Source: a virus. Taken from it: a stretch of 23,162 nucleotides of DNA. The stretch is from IMG/VR virus record IMGVR_UViG_3300018468_000002, positions 1 through 23,162 of that record, one strand, 5' to 3'. The position numbers and the translations under genes are program-made. How positions within the stretch are numbered: position 1 is the first letter of the stretch; each line of letters begins with the position of its first letter. Under the pieces are notes generated by a model, which was not told where the DNA came from, made no database searches, and worked only from the letters and a program-made list of their open reading frames with translations. This document shows positions 1 to 8,864 of the stretch, one piece after another.

Positions 1-91
1 CGACCTCTTTTGAGAAGATGAGTTGGCCGCGATCAAGGTCAAGGCTTGATACGTGACTAGGCAGCGTCGGAAATGTAAAACTCGTAGGCAT
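1..91 (-). CDS. Partial CDS at left edge, unknown (N-terminal 30 codons)
   Basis: An open frame begins with ATG one base after the TAA stop of the tail hub gene and runs off the left end of the window. The visible 30 residues start MPTSFTFPTLPSH and show no recognisable motif. There is no clear ribosome binding site before this ATG, so translation is probably coupled to the tail hub gene by re-initiation. Its place after the hub suggests another tail-tip, fibre or baseplate component, but that is inference from position only. Confidence 0.5.
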   Translation of the reverse strand, partial: MPTSFTFPTLPSHVSSLDLDRGQLIFSKEV

Positions 92-92
92 A

Positions 93-3000
93 TTAACTTG
101 ACCAATCGCTGTTAGGGCTTCCTAAGAACCTCGCGCGAAGCTCGACCGTCCCGCCGCCTGACCATGGCACAGCCACATCTCGTACATATCCTTGAATCAC
201 AATATTTCCATCAGCCGTCGCAGTCGTTGAAGGCCAACTTCCGCCCGATTGTCTTATCTGAACTTGAGTGGCATCAATGGCACTTTCGGGCAGACTCGTC
301 GCTATATGAACTACAACGGTGTCCGACGTGCTCATCGTTGTATCAACCGTTACGGTCGGCGCGTCTAAGAGATAAGGCAGTCCAGGAGGCTCGACAATCG
401 TTGATTGTATCCAGCGCGAGACGTGACCCATTGGACCTTTAAGCCGCAAATAGCCTCCGTTAATTATCGGGTAAAAAGGCGAACTCTTATCAATCAACAA
501 ATCTGCGCGCGGACCTCTGTATATAAAATTATCCGTCGTGCCGCCTGTGAAGTAGAATGGCGGTCCACCCGGAGCAACTACAGCGCCCGTCAAGTTCTCA
601 TATATCTCGTATTCCCCTCGCGCTTCGTCCGGGCTTGCGCCCCAATTCCAGCGACGATGATTCTGCGGTAAGGGGCTTGGAGCGCTGGGATCATACGCTC
701 CCGCAGCATCCGAGTGTGGTTCGTAAATGAAAGATGGAATATCTTCAAAAGTTACGGTGCTTGGAGGTTCGCCAATCAAAGTGAAATTGACAGTGAGTGC
801 TCCTGCAACATCACTCTTTCCGTAGAAAGATTCCGTAAGAATCTGAATCGTATAATCACCCGGCTTTAAGCCCATAAGCTCAAATGAACCTTGATTGTTC
901 CCGTCCGGGAAGACAGGCCTATGCGCCTCAATATATTCAGTATCAGCCGAACCATGTGGCTTAACGAAGAATCTGGCGCGTTGCTCGCCAATAAACCCTC
1001 CGAAGTTGAATACGCCGTTCATCTGCGGCACCCATATGCCGTCATTGGACCAGAAGCCGCTTTCCGTTAATACGAGGGTGCTGGCAGGAGGAGGCGCAGC
1101 GGTCGAGTAGCGTAGCGTTGTCGGCAGCGGTATGACGTGTTGGCGTGCGCTGTCTCTATGCATTGAGCTTGCATAGCGACGCGCACGATTTATAGATACC
1201 TGCCACTGTGGACTGATTGAGATTGATTCAATGCGGGTTGTCACGTTCACGTGGCCGCCGGAGTCTGAGCTGCTCGCAATAATGTCATCTTCCTCTAACA
1301 GGAGCGCCTCGCCCGTCCAGGTTTTGAGTGCATTGAACCAATCGCCATCCCGGTATTTTGCAAGGGCAAGGTTGGAGAGGCGCGAAGCCTGATTCCAGTT
1401 ATCAACGCCCGTAAGATCAAGCTCCATAGAGTTCTCTTGGCCTACGAGCGCTTGGTGCACGGGATCATTTACCTTGAAAGGCGTGAGCGCAAAATCATTC
1501 TTCGCATCCCTGAACTGGCCTGTAATCTGGTTTATGCTTGTCTGTTCACTGCCCAAGGGGAAGTTATAAGTATTGGTGAGAATGTTGGCGCGCGTGAGTG
1601 CGGCCTGCGCGAGAATAGATGCGCCCTGTGTGTTATCGGCAAAACTCATCGCCACGCGCAGCACCTCTTCGGCTGTTGAGTTGAAGGGAGGCGACGGAGC
1701 ATTGTCTTTCGACGGCAGACCATTCATCGTGAAGCCGGAGCTTCCGTCTGTGTCAGTTGCAAACAGGAGAACTGGTGAACCAGGGGACTCAGACATATAA
1801 ATACTCGCGTGCTCCACGCCCGAAGGTAGAGCGCCGATAGCGCCGACATGTATTGCCTGATTATCTGAGATGGTCAGACTCGCCAGGGGCGATAGCGTGG
1901 TCTCGCCGACGGGGTTAACGAAGGTGTAGCCTACAAGATATGTCCCTGCTTTCATCGTACCCGAAGCAGCGGTGAGAACAGGCGCGCTTGCCGGTGAAGA
2001 AGTTGCTGCTTTATGGGCAAAGGCGAGCGGAGCTACGACTAGCACGCCCCACTTCGCCTTTATGGTCACGACGGCACCAGCGGCAGACGCATCAATGAAG
2101 CGCGCGATTCGTGTTTCGGCGAGCATGGCCTGCACGAGCATAAGGGCAGCGGACGCGAGTGTGTCATCGGAAGTCAACTGATAGCCCGCAGTGATGCCGT
2201 TTATCGTGATGGATACACTTCCTCCCGCTCCAGCTACGCCGGAGAGCGTCACGGTCGCGCTCGCCTGGTGCGTCGCATCTCCGCCTGCGAGGGTTGCGCC
2301 GGAGGCCGCAGCGCCCACGCCTACAGAGGCGACAGCGAGCGTGATCGCATTTGCATCGGTAGTCCATTCGAAAGAGAGCGGAAAGCGAACTTCGGATTCA
2401 ATGCTGCCCGGATAGCCTATAAGGATGCGCTGTGAGAGATCATATGCCCACGCCGTTACATCATCGATAGGAATTCTCGTCGCGCCTGCGGCAATATCTG
2501 TGCGCAGCAGCCCATTGTCTCCGACATCCTCCATCCTGATTTCAAGCCGCCCTGAGGCGTTCATTATGTGATAGCCCCTGAAGGCCTGGTAGAGCGTCTT
2601 AAAGAGATAATCGTAGGCCTTCACGCGGTCGGAAACCGGCGCATTGAAGTTGTAGCGCACGCGAAGAAAGCTTTGTACCGTGAAGACAGTAGGAATATCC
2701 GGTGGGTCACTATCGCCTGGGTCCCAGAAACCATCAGGGTCTTGTTCAAGAAGCACCGGGTCAGATACATCCTCGCCCAAGCGGTAGCGGCGCATCTGTA
2801 GCGCGTTCAGAATGCCGGTTGAACGAAAGCGAGCCAAGCTCGCGGCGGAAGAAGTAACGATGATCTGCTCACCATTAGTCCTGTCAATCACGGGTGCGTC
2901 GCATTTTTGTGCAGTGCGAATGTTCGCGGCATCTTCAATGAGCGCGGCGCGTATGCCCATGAACTTCGTCAGGATGAAGCGCGTGATATGCACGGGATTA

Positions 3001-4130
3001 TCTGACCACTTCCACGCGGTCTCGTCTTCCATCGAAGCATAAACACCTGCGCCATCCGGCAGAGCTATTTTACGACCCTTTATAATCGCAGTTATCTCAG
3101 GGACGACCGCTGCCGTTTCCGGCCTCTCGCCTGTGGACCCTGCCGAAATACCAGCCGTGTGTGAGAAAACTCCCGCTGTAGGAAACTGTATCCAGCCTGA
3201 TGCATTCGTCCCTGTTCCGCCTTTGTCTCCGAGATGAATTTCAGGCGGGGCTGGCGGTGTCGCGAAAGAATTAAGAGGGTCGGATATTCCTTGAGTGCGT
3301 GATTTTATATTGATGATCGCGTCAATCGGACCATTACATGCCGCCATGTTGTAAATAATGTAGAGGCCTCGATCAAGCCAGAGAAACGGCGTGAGCGGCA
3401 TTTGGCAGCGCCCGAACACTTCCGGTAGTGGGTTGCCGTAGGGTGTCGCATCCACGCCGGAATATTGGTAGGTCGTATAAACAGTATTCGTTTTACCAAA
3501 CAGCCTGCCGAAGAAGCTTGTGGATGGTACTTTAGATGGTTGAGTGAACTCGGCGTGCGGCAAATTGACAAAGCGATATCCCTCATACTCCGGGTCAGAC
3601 GGGTCACGCCCTAGCGAGTCATATGCGAGAAAACTGCGCGGCGGCATCTGCTGATTCAGGTTGCCGATTTCGGTTGTGGCGTCCAAGCTGAATTCGCCAT
3701 TGTTGATGGTGCTGGGCTTTCCTGCTCGCCCTACAATGAGAATGGCGCTCTGGCCTGTGATGTCGCGCTCGACATAGCGAATCACGAGCCACATCCCTTC
3801 GATCTGCTGAGTCTGCGCCCAAAATGCTAGGTAGCGGTCAGAATCCACATTCGAGAAAGTGACAGAGACCGTGTTGGCTTGCTGCCCGCGCACCTTCTGA
3901 ATCGTTCCGCGCGAGACCACTTTGCGCATATAGACTTCGCCGCCGTAGGAGATGTCTATGGCCGCGAAGCGTTGGACGGCCTGCGCTGGGTCAAAACCGC
4001 CTCCCGCCGGCGGCGTATAGTCATGAGCATAAAATTCAAAAAGGTCGCACGGCTTTCTGACCGGATTAGGATCATCCGGGTCGTAAATATTACGAAGTCT
4101 ATTTAATAGCTGTACGCCTACTTTTTGCAT
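93..4130 (-). CDS. Tail hub / tail tip protein (lambda gpL-gpJ-like, with inserted beta domains)
   Basis: The 1345-residue protein is the largest in the window and follows tape measure and a small tail protein, the usual place of the central tail hub or receptor-contacting tip. Residues about 50-190 resemble the gpL/BR0599-type baseplate hub domain (a segment ending in GEFSLDATTEIGNLNQQ), without the cysteine cluster seen in some relatives. Residues about 220-560 contain a gpJ-like stretch (NPLPEVFGRCQ, and ASGRLEIRMEDVGD). Residues about 605-700 and 712-815 look like two beta-rich modules inserted in the hub: one repeat-like with SITINGITAGYQLTSDDT, one Ig/fibronectin-like with GTYLVGYTFVNPVGETTLSP. 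Residues beyond about 1000 look like further beta domains, perhaps reaching the receptor. The weak GACGAG before ATG is the only ribosome-binding signal. The hub assignment is fairly secure; domain borders are approximate. Confidence 0.8.
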   Translation of the reverse strand: MQKVGVQLLNRLRNIYDPDDPNPVRKPCDLFEFYAHDYTPPAGGGFDPAQAVQRFAAIDISYGGEVYMRKVVSRGTIQKVRGQQANTVSVTFSNVDSDRYLAFWAQTQQIEGMWLVIRYVERDITGQSAILIVGRAGKPSTINNGEFSLDATTEIGNLNQQMPPRSFLAYDSLGRDPSDPEYEGYRFVNLPHAEFTQPSKVPSTSFFGRLFGKTNTVYTTYQYSGVDATPYGNPLPEVFGRCQMPLTPFLWLDRGLYIIYNMAACNGPIDAIINIKSRTQGISDPLNSFATPPAPPEIHLGDKGGTGTNASGWIQFPTAGVFSHTAGISAGSTGERPETAAVVPEITAIIKGRKIALPDGAGVYASMEDETAWKWSDNPVHITRFILTKFMGIRAALIEDAANIRTAQKCDAPVIDRTNGEQIIVTSSAASLARFRSTGILNALQMRRYRLGEDVSDPVLLEQDPDGFWDPGDSDPPDIPTVFTVQSFLRVRYNFNAPVSDRVKAYDYLFKTLYQAFRGYHIMNASGRLEIRMEDVGDNGLLRTDIAAGATRIPIDDVTAWAYDLSQRILIGYPGSIESEVRFPLSFEWTTDANAITLAVASVGVGAAASGATLAGGDATHQASATVTLSGVAGAGGSVSITINGITAGYQLTSDDTLASAALMLVQAMLAETRIARFIDASAAGAVVTIKAKWGVLVVAPLAFAHKAATSSPASAPVLTAASGTMKAGTYLVGYTFVNPVGETTLSPLASLTISDNQAIHVGAIGALPSGVEHASIYMSESPGSPVLLFATDTDGSSGFTMNGLPSKDNAPSPPFNSTAEEVLRVAMSFADNTQGASILAQAALTRANILTNTYNFPLGSEQTSINQITGQFRDAKNDFALTPFKVNDPVHQALVGQENSMELDLTGVDNWNQASRLSNLALAKYRDGDWFNALKTWTGEALLLEEDDIIASSSDSGGHVNVTTRIESISISPQWQVSINRARRYASSMHRDSARQHVIPLPTTLRYSTAAPPPASTLVLTESGFWSNDGIWVPQMNGVFNFGGFIGEQRARFFVKPHGSADTEYIEAHRPVFPDGNNQGSFELMGLKPGDYTIQILTESFYGKSDVAGALTVNFTLIGEPPSTVTFEDIPSFIYEPHSDAAGAYDPSAPSPLPQNHRRWNWGASPDEARGEYEIYENLTGAVVAPGGPPFYFTGGTTDNFIYRGPRADLLIDKSSPFYPIINGGYLRLKGPMGHVSRWIQSTIVEPPGLPYLLDAPTVTVDTTMSTSDTVVVHIATSLPESAIDATQVQIRQSGGSWPSTTATADGNIVIQGYVRDVAVPWSGGGTVELRARFLGSPNSDWSS

Positions 4131-4144
4131 CTCGTCAGTTGAAA

Positions 4145-4164
4145 CTCAAAATATTTTAAGTGAG
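4145..4164. repeat. AT-rich palindrome, copy 1 (divergent)
   Basis: On the minus strand the core reads CTTAAAATATTTTGAG, matching 14 of 16 positions of the core at copies 2 and 3. It begins 7 nt after the stop of the small tail-tip gene and ends 14 nt before the start of the tail hub gene. The centre AAAATATTTT is a perfect palindrome; the outer arms CTCA/TGAG add a second pairing. Confidence 0.6.
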
Positions 4165-4171
4165 CTATACC

Positions 4172-4552
4172 TCATGGCCTCTTAATGAGTTTTATCGTTA
4201 TCGTGTGCAAACTCTGGCCCGCCGCTGGTTCAGCCACGCACGTTAAACCATTCTTATCGAACTGCACGCCCGCGAGTGTCCCATCGTTTAAGGGCGTGAA
4301 AGAGAAGCTTATAAGTGAACCTAAATTCGGGTTGTAGCGCGCGCTCTGTGCAAGACTGCGGAAAAGATCGCGCTCCGTTGTCAGATAGTGCTGATACTTA
4401 ACATACCATCGACGTATGGGCGTATCCGCAAGCGATAGAAAATCTTTCCCACCATCCTGATAATCACCACCCTCAATGCCCGGCCACTCTGGTTCTAATT
4501 CGTAATATTCGGTGGGCGGATAGGTCGTAAGACTCGGATAGACGAGAGCCAT
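4172..4552 (-). CDS. Small tail-tip / minor tail protein (gpM-like by position)
   Basis: The 126-residue product lies between tape measure and tail hub, where lambda-like phages carry a small tail-tip protein such as gpM. The pattern RRWYVKYQHYLTTERDLFRSL followed by LGSLISFSFTPLNDGT resembles the W-x-L-x-Y...E...F...f-x-f-x-P...G layout common in such proteins, but I cannot assign a named family. Its ATG shares one base with the TGA stop of the tape measure gene (TGATG), a strong sign of translational coupling. Function is inferred mainly from order. Confidence 0.6.
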   Translation of the reverse strand: MALVYPSLTTYPPTEYYELEPEWPGIEGGDYQDGGKDFLSLADTPIRRWYVKYQHYLTTERDLFRSLAQSARYNPNLGSLISFSFTPLNDGTLAGVQFDKNGLTCVAEPAAGQSLHTITIKLIKRP

Positions 4553-6966
4553 CAGACTTTACCTCCATCTGTGGTGACAACAAGGCGTGTATTGCCGTTG
4601 ATCAACCAGTCCTTAACAAAATGCTGCGCAACAATTCCGTCTTTAAGTCCAAGTTCCACGCGATAGGTCACGACGGGCTGGCTGCCGACTCTATCAGCAA
4701 CTATTTCTGAAGGCGTGCCGGATGATGTGGAACTGCTGCCTGCCGGACCGGTACCACCTCCTGCTCCTGCGCCTGTCGTAGCGTTTGAATCGCGCGGCGC
4801 GATAGCCCGGCCCGCAACGGCGGTGCCGAATGCGATGCTTGCCATCAGAGCCGCAGCCGCGAACCACTGCGAAGCCGGGCCATAAATGGCTGCGCCCCAA
4901 GGAGTGAGCGCGGCGATGCCATATGCTGTGAAGAGTATGGCCTGTGCCGCAGCTTGCTCCGCTACGCCGGCGAGAACAGAAGCCACGAGCTTTTGTATCG
5001 CGTGGTCACCAAGGTTCGCACCTGACGCCCAAGCGCCGACCATCTGACCTATTCCAGAAGCTAAACTATGAAAGGCATCTAATCCCGACTGTTTAAGCTC
5101 ACCAAAGGCTTTCTTTAGCGGGTCGAATTTCTTCGGCATATCCGGCGGTAACATGCCGCCCATCAACCGATCCATCTCCTTATTAAAATTTTTCAGAGCC
5201 TCTGATTGGTCATCAAGAATCGGAAGTTCCGGCATCTTCAAAGTCGGAACAGTGAAATTCTCCAAAGCCGCAGTAAGATTTAATTTTTCTATCCCCTTTC
5301 CTGTTTTCTCTATATCAAGCAGCAACGCATTCATCTGTAAAAGCTTTGTATTAACACCTGCAAATGACACGCCCGCTTTATCTGCTGCCTCTATCTGCTC
5401 TAGCAGGATGTCATAGTTGCTCTTTTCGCTCCCCGTTAACCTCTTAACCGCCTCATCCTGATTCGTTATAAACTTGGTAAACTCTTCCGTAGCGCTCTGC
5501 GTATCCTTCAGCTTGTTAACTTCCACCACCCACTGATCTGCTAATTTCGCAGCCGCAAGAATTTGGTCTCGTGTACGGTCTGAGAGTCCTTTGAACTTAG
5601 GGTCTGCTAGAGCCGCCTCTGCTCCTGCAAGGTAAGTCTGGTGCTGAAGTGAAGCCAATTCACCCTGCGCCCGTTTTGCCTGTTCAACCAAGTTCTTGAA
5701 CATGTCGAGGCCATAATCTTCCGGTCCTTCAACCTTCTCTTCTTTAGGTGCACGAGTTGTGCGTGTGCGCCCTGCCCCACCCTTTGTGGTTTTAGCCGCG
5801 CGCATTACCGCCTTCCACGTCTCATTTGACATCTCAGCGTTTGGATACGCGCCGCCCTTGATGTCTTCCGGCGCAGGCAGTAGTCCGCCTAATGCTTTTC
5901 CTGCTTGGCCTGCAAGTCCGGCAGCACTTGCTTTAGCTGCCGTGTCGTAAATTACGCCAAGAGTGTTTTTTAGATTTTCAGCAAAGGCTAGTATTGGCGC
6001 AGATAGTAATAGATTGACTAAATCAACGACTAAGCGAAGCGTCTCAACTACAGCCTGTAGTAGTCCGATGATGATCTTCAACGCCGGAGCAAGTGTTTCT
6101 AGCAAATCACGGCCTAGAGCGAGTGCGGATTGCCCGGTCTGTTTAAGTGAGTCTCTAAATTCATCGGCGGCTTTAGCTGTCTCCGTAGAAATTAGAGTCC
6201 CCATCTGACGATACTTTTCAATAGCGCCGTCTAGATCGCCGTGCATCTCTTTGAGGACGCCCAAAACATCTTTACCGGAGCGTCCGAAGAGTTGCATGGC
6301 AATGGCGGTCTGCTCTTCACTTTCAGGCATCTTTGAAAGGACTTCAAATACTTGACGTAAGGCTTTCTCATTATCTGAGGTGTCAACGTTTAGACTCTTG
6401 AAAAGCGCGGACATCTGCTTTTGCCCTTCGCGCGCCTTCTCCATATTTTTATCAAAAATTCCGAGTGAAGCTGAGAGATTTGTAATGCTGCTGCCAGAGG
6501 TTTCGGCAGCATTTTTAAGGGCGCTTAGAGTTTCGACTGATAGATTGACTTTGGTGTGGAGATCGTAGAGTTGTGCGGCGGCTTGATTGAGCTTTTCAGT
6601 AAAGTAGAAGACTGCCGAAGCTGCTCCTATCCATATTGATGCTGTGCCAGCAAGCCCAGATACAACGCTACCAAATGATGAAGCCTCTTGTGATGCTGTG
6701 GTTAGTGCTGATGATGTATTTTTGATTGACTGTGACGCGCCTAAAGCCACTCTCTCAGCGCTTGCTATAGCCTTCTCTGATTCGGCTATAAGAACATCTG
6801 TGGCACTTCTTAGGTCGGCAGTATATTTACCGTAAGAAGAGCTTAGCTCTGCCTGAAGCCGCGCTTCTCCTGCTTTTATAGAAGAATTCGCGTTTGCAAA
6901 GTCTGCGCCTACCAGACTTGAGTCGCCGCGAATTCTAAAAATTACATCTACTTCGTTTGCCGCCAT
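4552..6966 (-). CDS. Tail tape measure protein
   Basis: The 804-residue protein follows the tail assembly chaperones, the conserved position of the tape measure. It has an alanine- and serine-rich, probably coiled-coil N-terminal part (residues 25-95), a hydrophobic stretch at about 101-121, the motif AMQLFGRSGKDVLGVL (223-238) typical of tape measure proteins, a second hydrophobic region (287-330), a basic linker near 395-412, and a long hydrophobic region (about 660-720). Those stretches fit the family's role of setting tail length and helping DNA pass the cell membrane. At roughly 0.15 nm per residue, the length would predict a tail of about 120 nm. No good ribosome binding site precedes the ATG, which lies 20 nt after the chaperone stop. 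No lysozyme or peptidase motif was seen. Confidence 0.9.
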   Translation of the reverse strand: MAANEVDVIFRIRGDSSLVGADFANANSSIKAGEARLQAELSSSYGKYTADLRSATDVLIAESEKAIASAERVALGASQSIKNTSSALTTASQEASSFGSVVSGLAGTASIWIGAASAVFYFTEKLNQAAAQLYDLHTKVNLSVETLSALKNAAETSGSSITNLSASLGIFDKNMEKAREGQKQMSALFKSLNVDTSDNEKALRQVFEVLSKMPESEEQTAIAMQLFGRSGKDVLGVLKEMHGDLDGAIEKYRQMGTLISTETAKAADEFRDSLKQTGQSALALGRDLLETLAPALKIIIGLLQAVVETLRLVVDLVNLLLSAPILAFAENLKNTLGVIYDTAAKASAAGLAGQAGKALGGLLPAPEDIKGGAYPNAEMSNETWKAVMRAAKTTKGGAGRTRTTRAPKEEKVEGPEDYGLDMFKNLVEQAKRAQGELASLQHQTYLAGAEAALADPKFKGLSDRTRDQILAAAKLADQWVVEVNKLKDTQSATEEFTKFITNQDEAVKRLTGSEKSNYDILLEQIEAADKAGVSFAGVNTKLLQMNALLLDIEKTGKGIEKLNLTAALENFTVPTLKMPELPILDDQSEALKNFNKEMDRLMGGMLPPDMPKKFDPLKKAFGELKQSGLDAFHSLASGIGQMVGAWASGANLGDHAIQKLVASVLAGVAEQAAAQAILFTAYGIAALTPWGAAIYGPASQWFAAAALMASIAFGTAVAGRAIAPRDSNATTGAGAGGGTGPAGSSSTSSGTPSEIVADRVGSQPVVTYRVELGLKDGIVAQHFVKDWLINGNTRLVVTTDGGKV

Positions 6967-6986
6967 AAAATAAAACGGCGGCTGAT

Positions 6987-7232
6987 CTACAAGACGCTTT
7001 TAACGCCAAGAACAGCCGCAAATAAATTCGTTCGAGCCTCGTCCCTCTTCTGCTCTATTTCTTCCTCTTTAATCCAGAGAATCCACGCCGCCGCGCTATC
7101 AAAATCATAACCAATTGCATCATCACAAAGCTCTAGGCGACGGCTTGGTGTCGTACCAAACGCCCTCGCAGTAATAGCCAGACTGAGAAGGTGCAAGCCA
7201 TCCTCCGCTATCACGAAAGGAGTGGAGCGCAC
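6987..7232 (-). CDS. Tail assembly chaperone, downstream (T-like) part, probably made by recoding
   Basis: This frame overlaps the end of the 192-aa chaperone gene by 110 nt. Its conserved-looking part (FGTTPSRRLELCDDAIGYDFDSAAAWIL) has the 'P-S-x-x-L-x-L...F/Y-D-x-A' pattern of the T portion of G-T tail chaperones. The frame is open from 7238, just after an in-frame TGA at 7241-7239, to a stop at 6987. It is +1 (equivalently -2) relative to the upstream gene, so a lambda-type -1 shift cannot join them. A GTG at 7232, with GGAGAG about 10 nt upstream, could also start it independently. The alternatives are a recoded 237-aa G-T fusion if the shift is at 7197-7194, or a separate 81-aa protein. 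The fusion is favoured by family precedent. Confidence 0.65.
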   Translation of the reverse strand: MRSTPFVIAEDGLHLLSLAITARAFGTTPSRRLELCDDAIGYDFDSAAAWILWIKEEEIEQKRDEARTNLFAAVLGVKSVL

Positions 7233-7701
7233 CGACGCTCATCTCTCCATTTTCAGTTCTGACCGGAATATCTGGACAGCCATCCAACTGCCATTGAAGA
7301 GCAGCTTTAACTACTTCAGGGAAAGATAAGAAAAACTCTGCATAATCCAACTCATCATCGGCGAGCAGTCTTCCTTTACGCATTTCTTCTGTTGAGAATC
7401 TTGGTTCATCCATCATCGAACAGAAGGCAATGGCTTGAAATCGTAAATAACTTTCCAACTCTTCCGGTGTTAGATCGCTTTTCTTTTTCTCTGTGCTTTT
7501 GCCTTGCGCGGCAGCAAACATAGCTGTCGACAAATACTGAGGAAGCTTTCCTGCTTGTGCCCAATCAATTAGATGGAGGCGGTGCGCTCTACCTTCAAAG
7601 CCTTCAAAATAAACGGGCACAACTTGAGTTTGAGCTTCGCGCTCTGCTCTTTTTTGAGCGGCTTTCTCTTTCCACTTTTTAGCTAAATCTGATGCGCTCA
7701 T
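7123..7701 (-). CDS. Tail assembly chaperone (G-like)
   Basis: The 192-residue protein sits between tail tube and tape measure. It begins with a charged helix (residues 5-25, KKWKEKAAQKRAERE), followed by a predominantly helical body (about 45-145) and a tail that overlaps the T-like frame. In siphophages the protein here binds the tape measure and recruits tail tube subunits, and its last residues are usually replaced in some copies by a frameshifted extension. The final 23 residues would be absent from a fusion if the shift occurs at codon 169. The ribosome binding site is weak; GAGGA lies too far upstream at about 17 nt. The role rests on position and on the overlapping T-like frame rather than on a sequence motif. 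Confidence 0.7.
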   Translation of the reverse strand: MSASDLAKKWKEKAAQKRAEREAQTQVVPVYFEGFEGRAHRLHLIDWAQAGKLPQYLSTAMFAAAQGKSTEKKKSDLTPEELESYLRFQAIAFCSMMDEPRFSTEEMRKGRLLADDELDYAEFFLSFPEVVKAALQWQLDGCPDIPVRTENGEMSVGALHSFRDSGGWLAPSQSGYYCEGVWYDTKPSPRAL

Positions 7702-7727
7702 AAACTTTCAAATCCTCGCTCTCTGTG

Positions 7728-8333
7728 CTAGCTCTGAATATTCATCGCGGCCAATTTGTCTCCCCCTGCCCGTGAATCAACACTTTGAGCCTTGAACTGG
7801 AAGGGGCTACTCGCCAGCTTCTGTGCGTCGATGTCGAACTCAACGCCCGCCATGTTAAGAGCTTTGTAAAGTTGCACGCTGATATACTTACCAGGGGCTT
7901 CTGGCTGCTGCCAGACCAGGACCACCGAGAATGTTGGCGGTACGCCACCCTTGCCGCCCATCTGGATGAGCGTTGAGCCTGTTAAGGAGACGGTTGTCGA
8001 ACCGGCCATCATGGCAGCGAGCTTGGCAGCGTTTTGAAGCTCCATCCACGCACCCGAAATCATCACCTCTTCCTGCTGTAAGAGCTGGCGGAAGGAGTTT
8101 GGACTCTCATTCGATTTCCCTTCAAAGAAGGTCTCCTTATAGGCCCACTTGGCACCAGCTTCGAGCTTACCCATAAATATCGCGCTAGGGTTCGTCGTCG
8201 CGTCGAGCGAGCCATCTGAATGCAATACAACGGCTGCGCCCGCACTCGGCACTGAGGCCTTGATCCAAACCTCAGCTGGTCCTTGTGGCACGTCTACGCC
8301 CGTGTAGGGCCGGGATGTTCCGGTTGTCGGCAT
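7728..8333 (-). CDS. Major tail (tube) protein
   Basis: The 201-residue protein is followed by the chaperone pair and tape measure, the usual place of the tail tube subunit. It has the beta-rich character and length of siphovirus tube proteins: PAEVWIKASVPSAGA near the N-terminus, a variable loop region, then FSVVLVWQQPEAPGKYISVQL and a C-terminal strand FQFKAQSVDSR. The start ATG has a strong ribosome binding site, AAAGGAG seven to eight nt upstream, in a 42-nt gap, as expected for an abundantly made protein. No added Ig-like domain is seen. Function is by position and general appearance. Confidence 0.8.
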   Translation of the reverse strand: MPTTGTSRPYTGVDVPQGPAEVWIKASVPSAGAAVVLHSDGSLDATTNPSAIFMGKLEAGAKWAYKETFFEGKSNESPNSFRQLLQQEEVMISGAWMELQNAAKLAAMMAGSTTVSLTGSTLIQMGGKGGVPPTFSVVLVWQQPEAPGKYISVQLYKALNMAGVEFDIDAQKLASSPFQFKAQSVDSRAGGDKLAAMNIQS

Positions 8334-8375
8334 AAAATCTCTCCTTTAATCGATGGCTTTTATTGACACCAAACC

Positions 8376-8858
8376 TTATTGCTCGTCCTGTTCTTGCTCG
8401 CCCTCTGTGTCGATTGTGACGCTTACTCCGACACCAGTTCTGCCATGCGCGGCCTGTAGCTTTGGAAGCGTGCGATCCCTTTCGGCAATGTGGGTAATAA
8501 GTTCGACCTGAGTCTCCGGCTCTGTAACTTCTGCTACTTGCTTCTCGTCGATGATGCGCAGGCAAGTTTTGCGTGCTTCATCCGGCAAAAGTGCGATGTT
8601 CAGGTCGGGCCGGTAATTGCGCTCAACCGCAGGGTCGAAGAACAAGCGGCCTCGTCTGGCCTCCAAAGTTATGGGGTCGACGATGTCGCCTTCGATTCGC
8701 GCGATGGCTTCATATTTTGCAATCCCTTCGCGCACGCCGAACTCACGAATCAGCCCCTCGAAAGTGACGGCCATGCGAGCGCCCGTCTCAGGGTGCACAC
8801 CCGGATGAGGCTTGCCATCATTATCAAAACCGGGCTGCCCTTTTTTATCTATACTCAT
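8376..8858 (-). CDS. Unknown protein between tail terminator and tail tube
   Basis: I place the start at the ATG at 8858 (160 aa, beginning MSIDKKGQPGF) because GGAGG lies 6 nt upstream. An upstream in-frame ATG at 8897 would add 13 residues but overlap the previous gene by 23 nt and has no comparable site. The protein is soluble-looking and acidic at the C-terminus (TEGEQEQDEQ), with a motif-like segment GARMAVTFEGLIREFGVREG (residues 25-44). I do not recognise the family. Its place between the probable tail terminator and the tail tube suggests a virion or assembly role, for instance at the tail neck, but nothing in the sequence shows this. Confidence 0.7.
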   Translation of the reverse strand: MSIDKKGQPGFDNDGKPHPGVHPETGARMAVTFEGLIREFGVREGIAKYEAIARIEGDIVDPITLEARRGRLFFDPAVERNYRPDLNIALLPDEARKTCLRIIDEKQVAEVTEPETQVELITHIAERDRTLPKLQAAHGRTGVGVSVTIDTEGEQEQDEQ

Positions 8859-8864
8859 TATCAA

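Noticed and set aside
164-442. Plus-strand open frames such as 164-442, 405-671, 8490-8924 and 11363-11749
   Set aside because: All lie opposite convincing minus-strand genes, lack protein-like composition and ribosome binding sites, and match no known pattern.
5187-5203. AT-rich stretch in the tape measure gene resembling the dispersed palindrome
   Set aside because: It lacks the TAAAATRTTTT core and symmetrical arms, and lies inside coding sequence.
4552-6966. Possible peptidase or lysozyme domain in the tape measure protein
   Set aside because: No NlpC/P60, M23 or transglycosylase motif could be found by eye.
7123-7238. Lambda-type -1 slippery heptamer in the tail chaperone overlap
   Set aside because: No X-XXY-YYZ heptamer is visible, and a -1 shift would enter a frame other than the T-like one.
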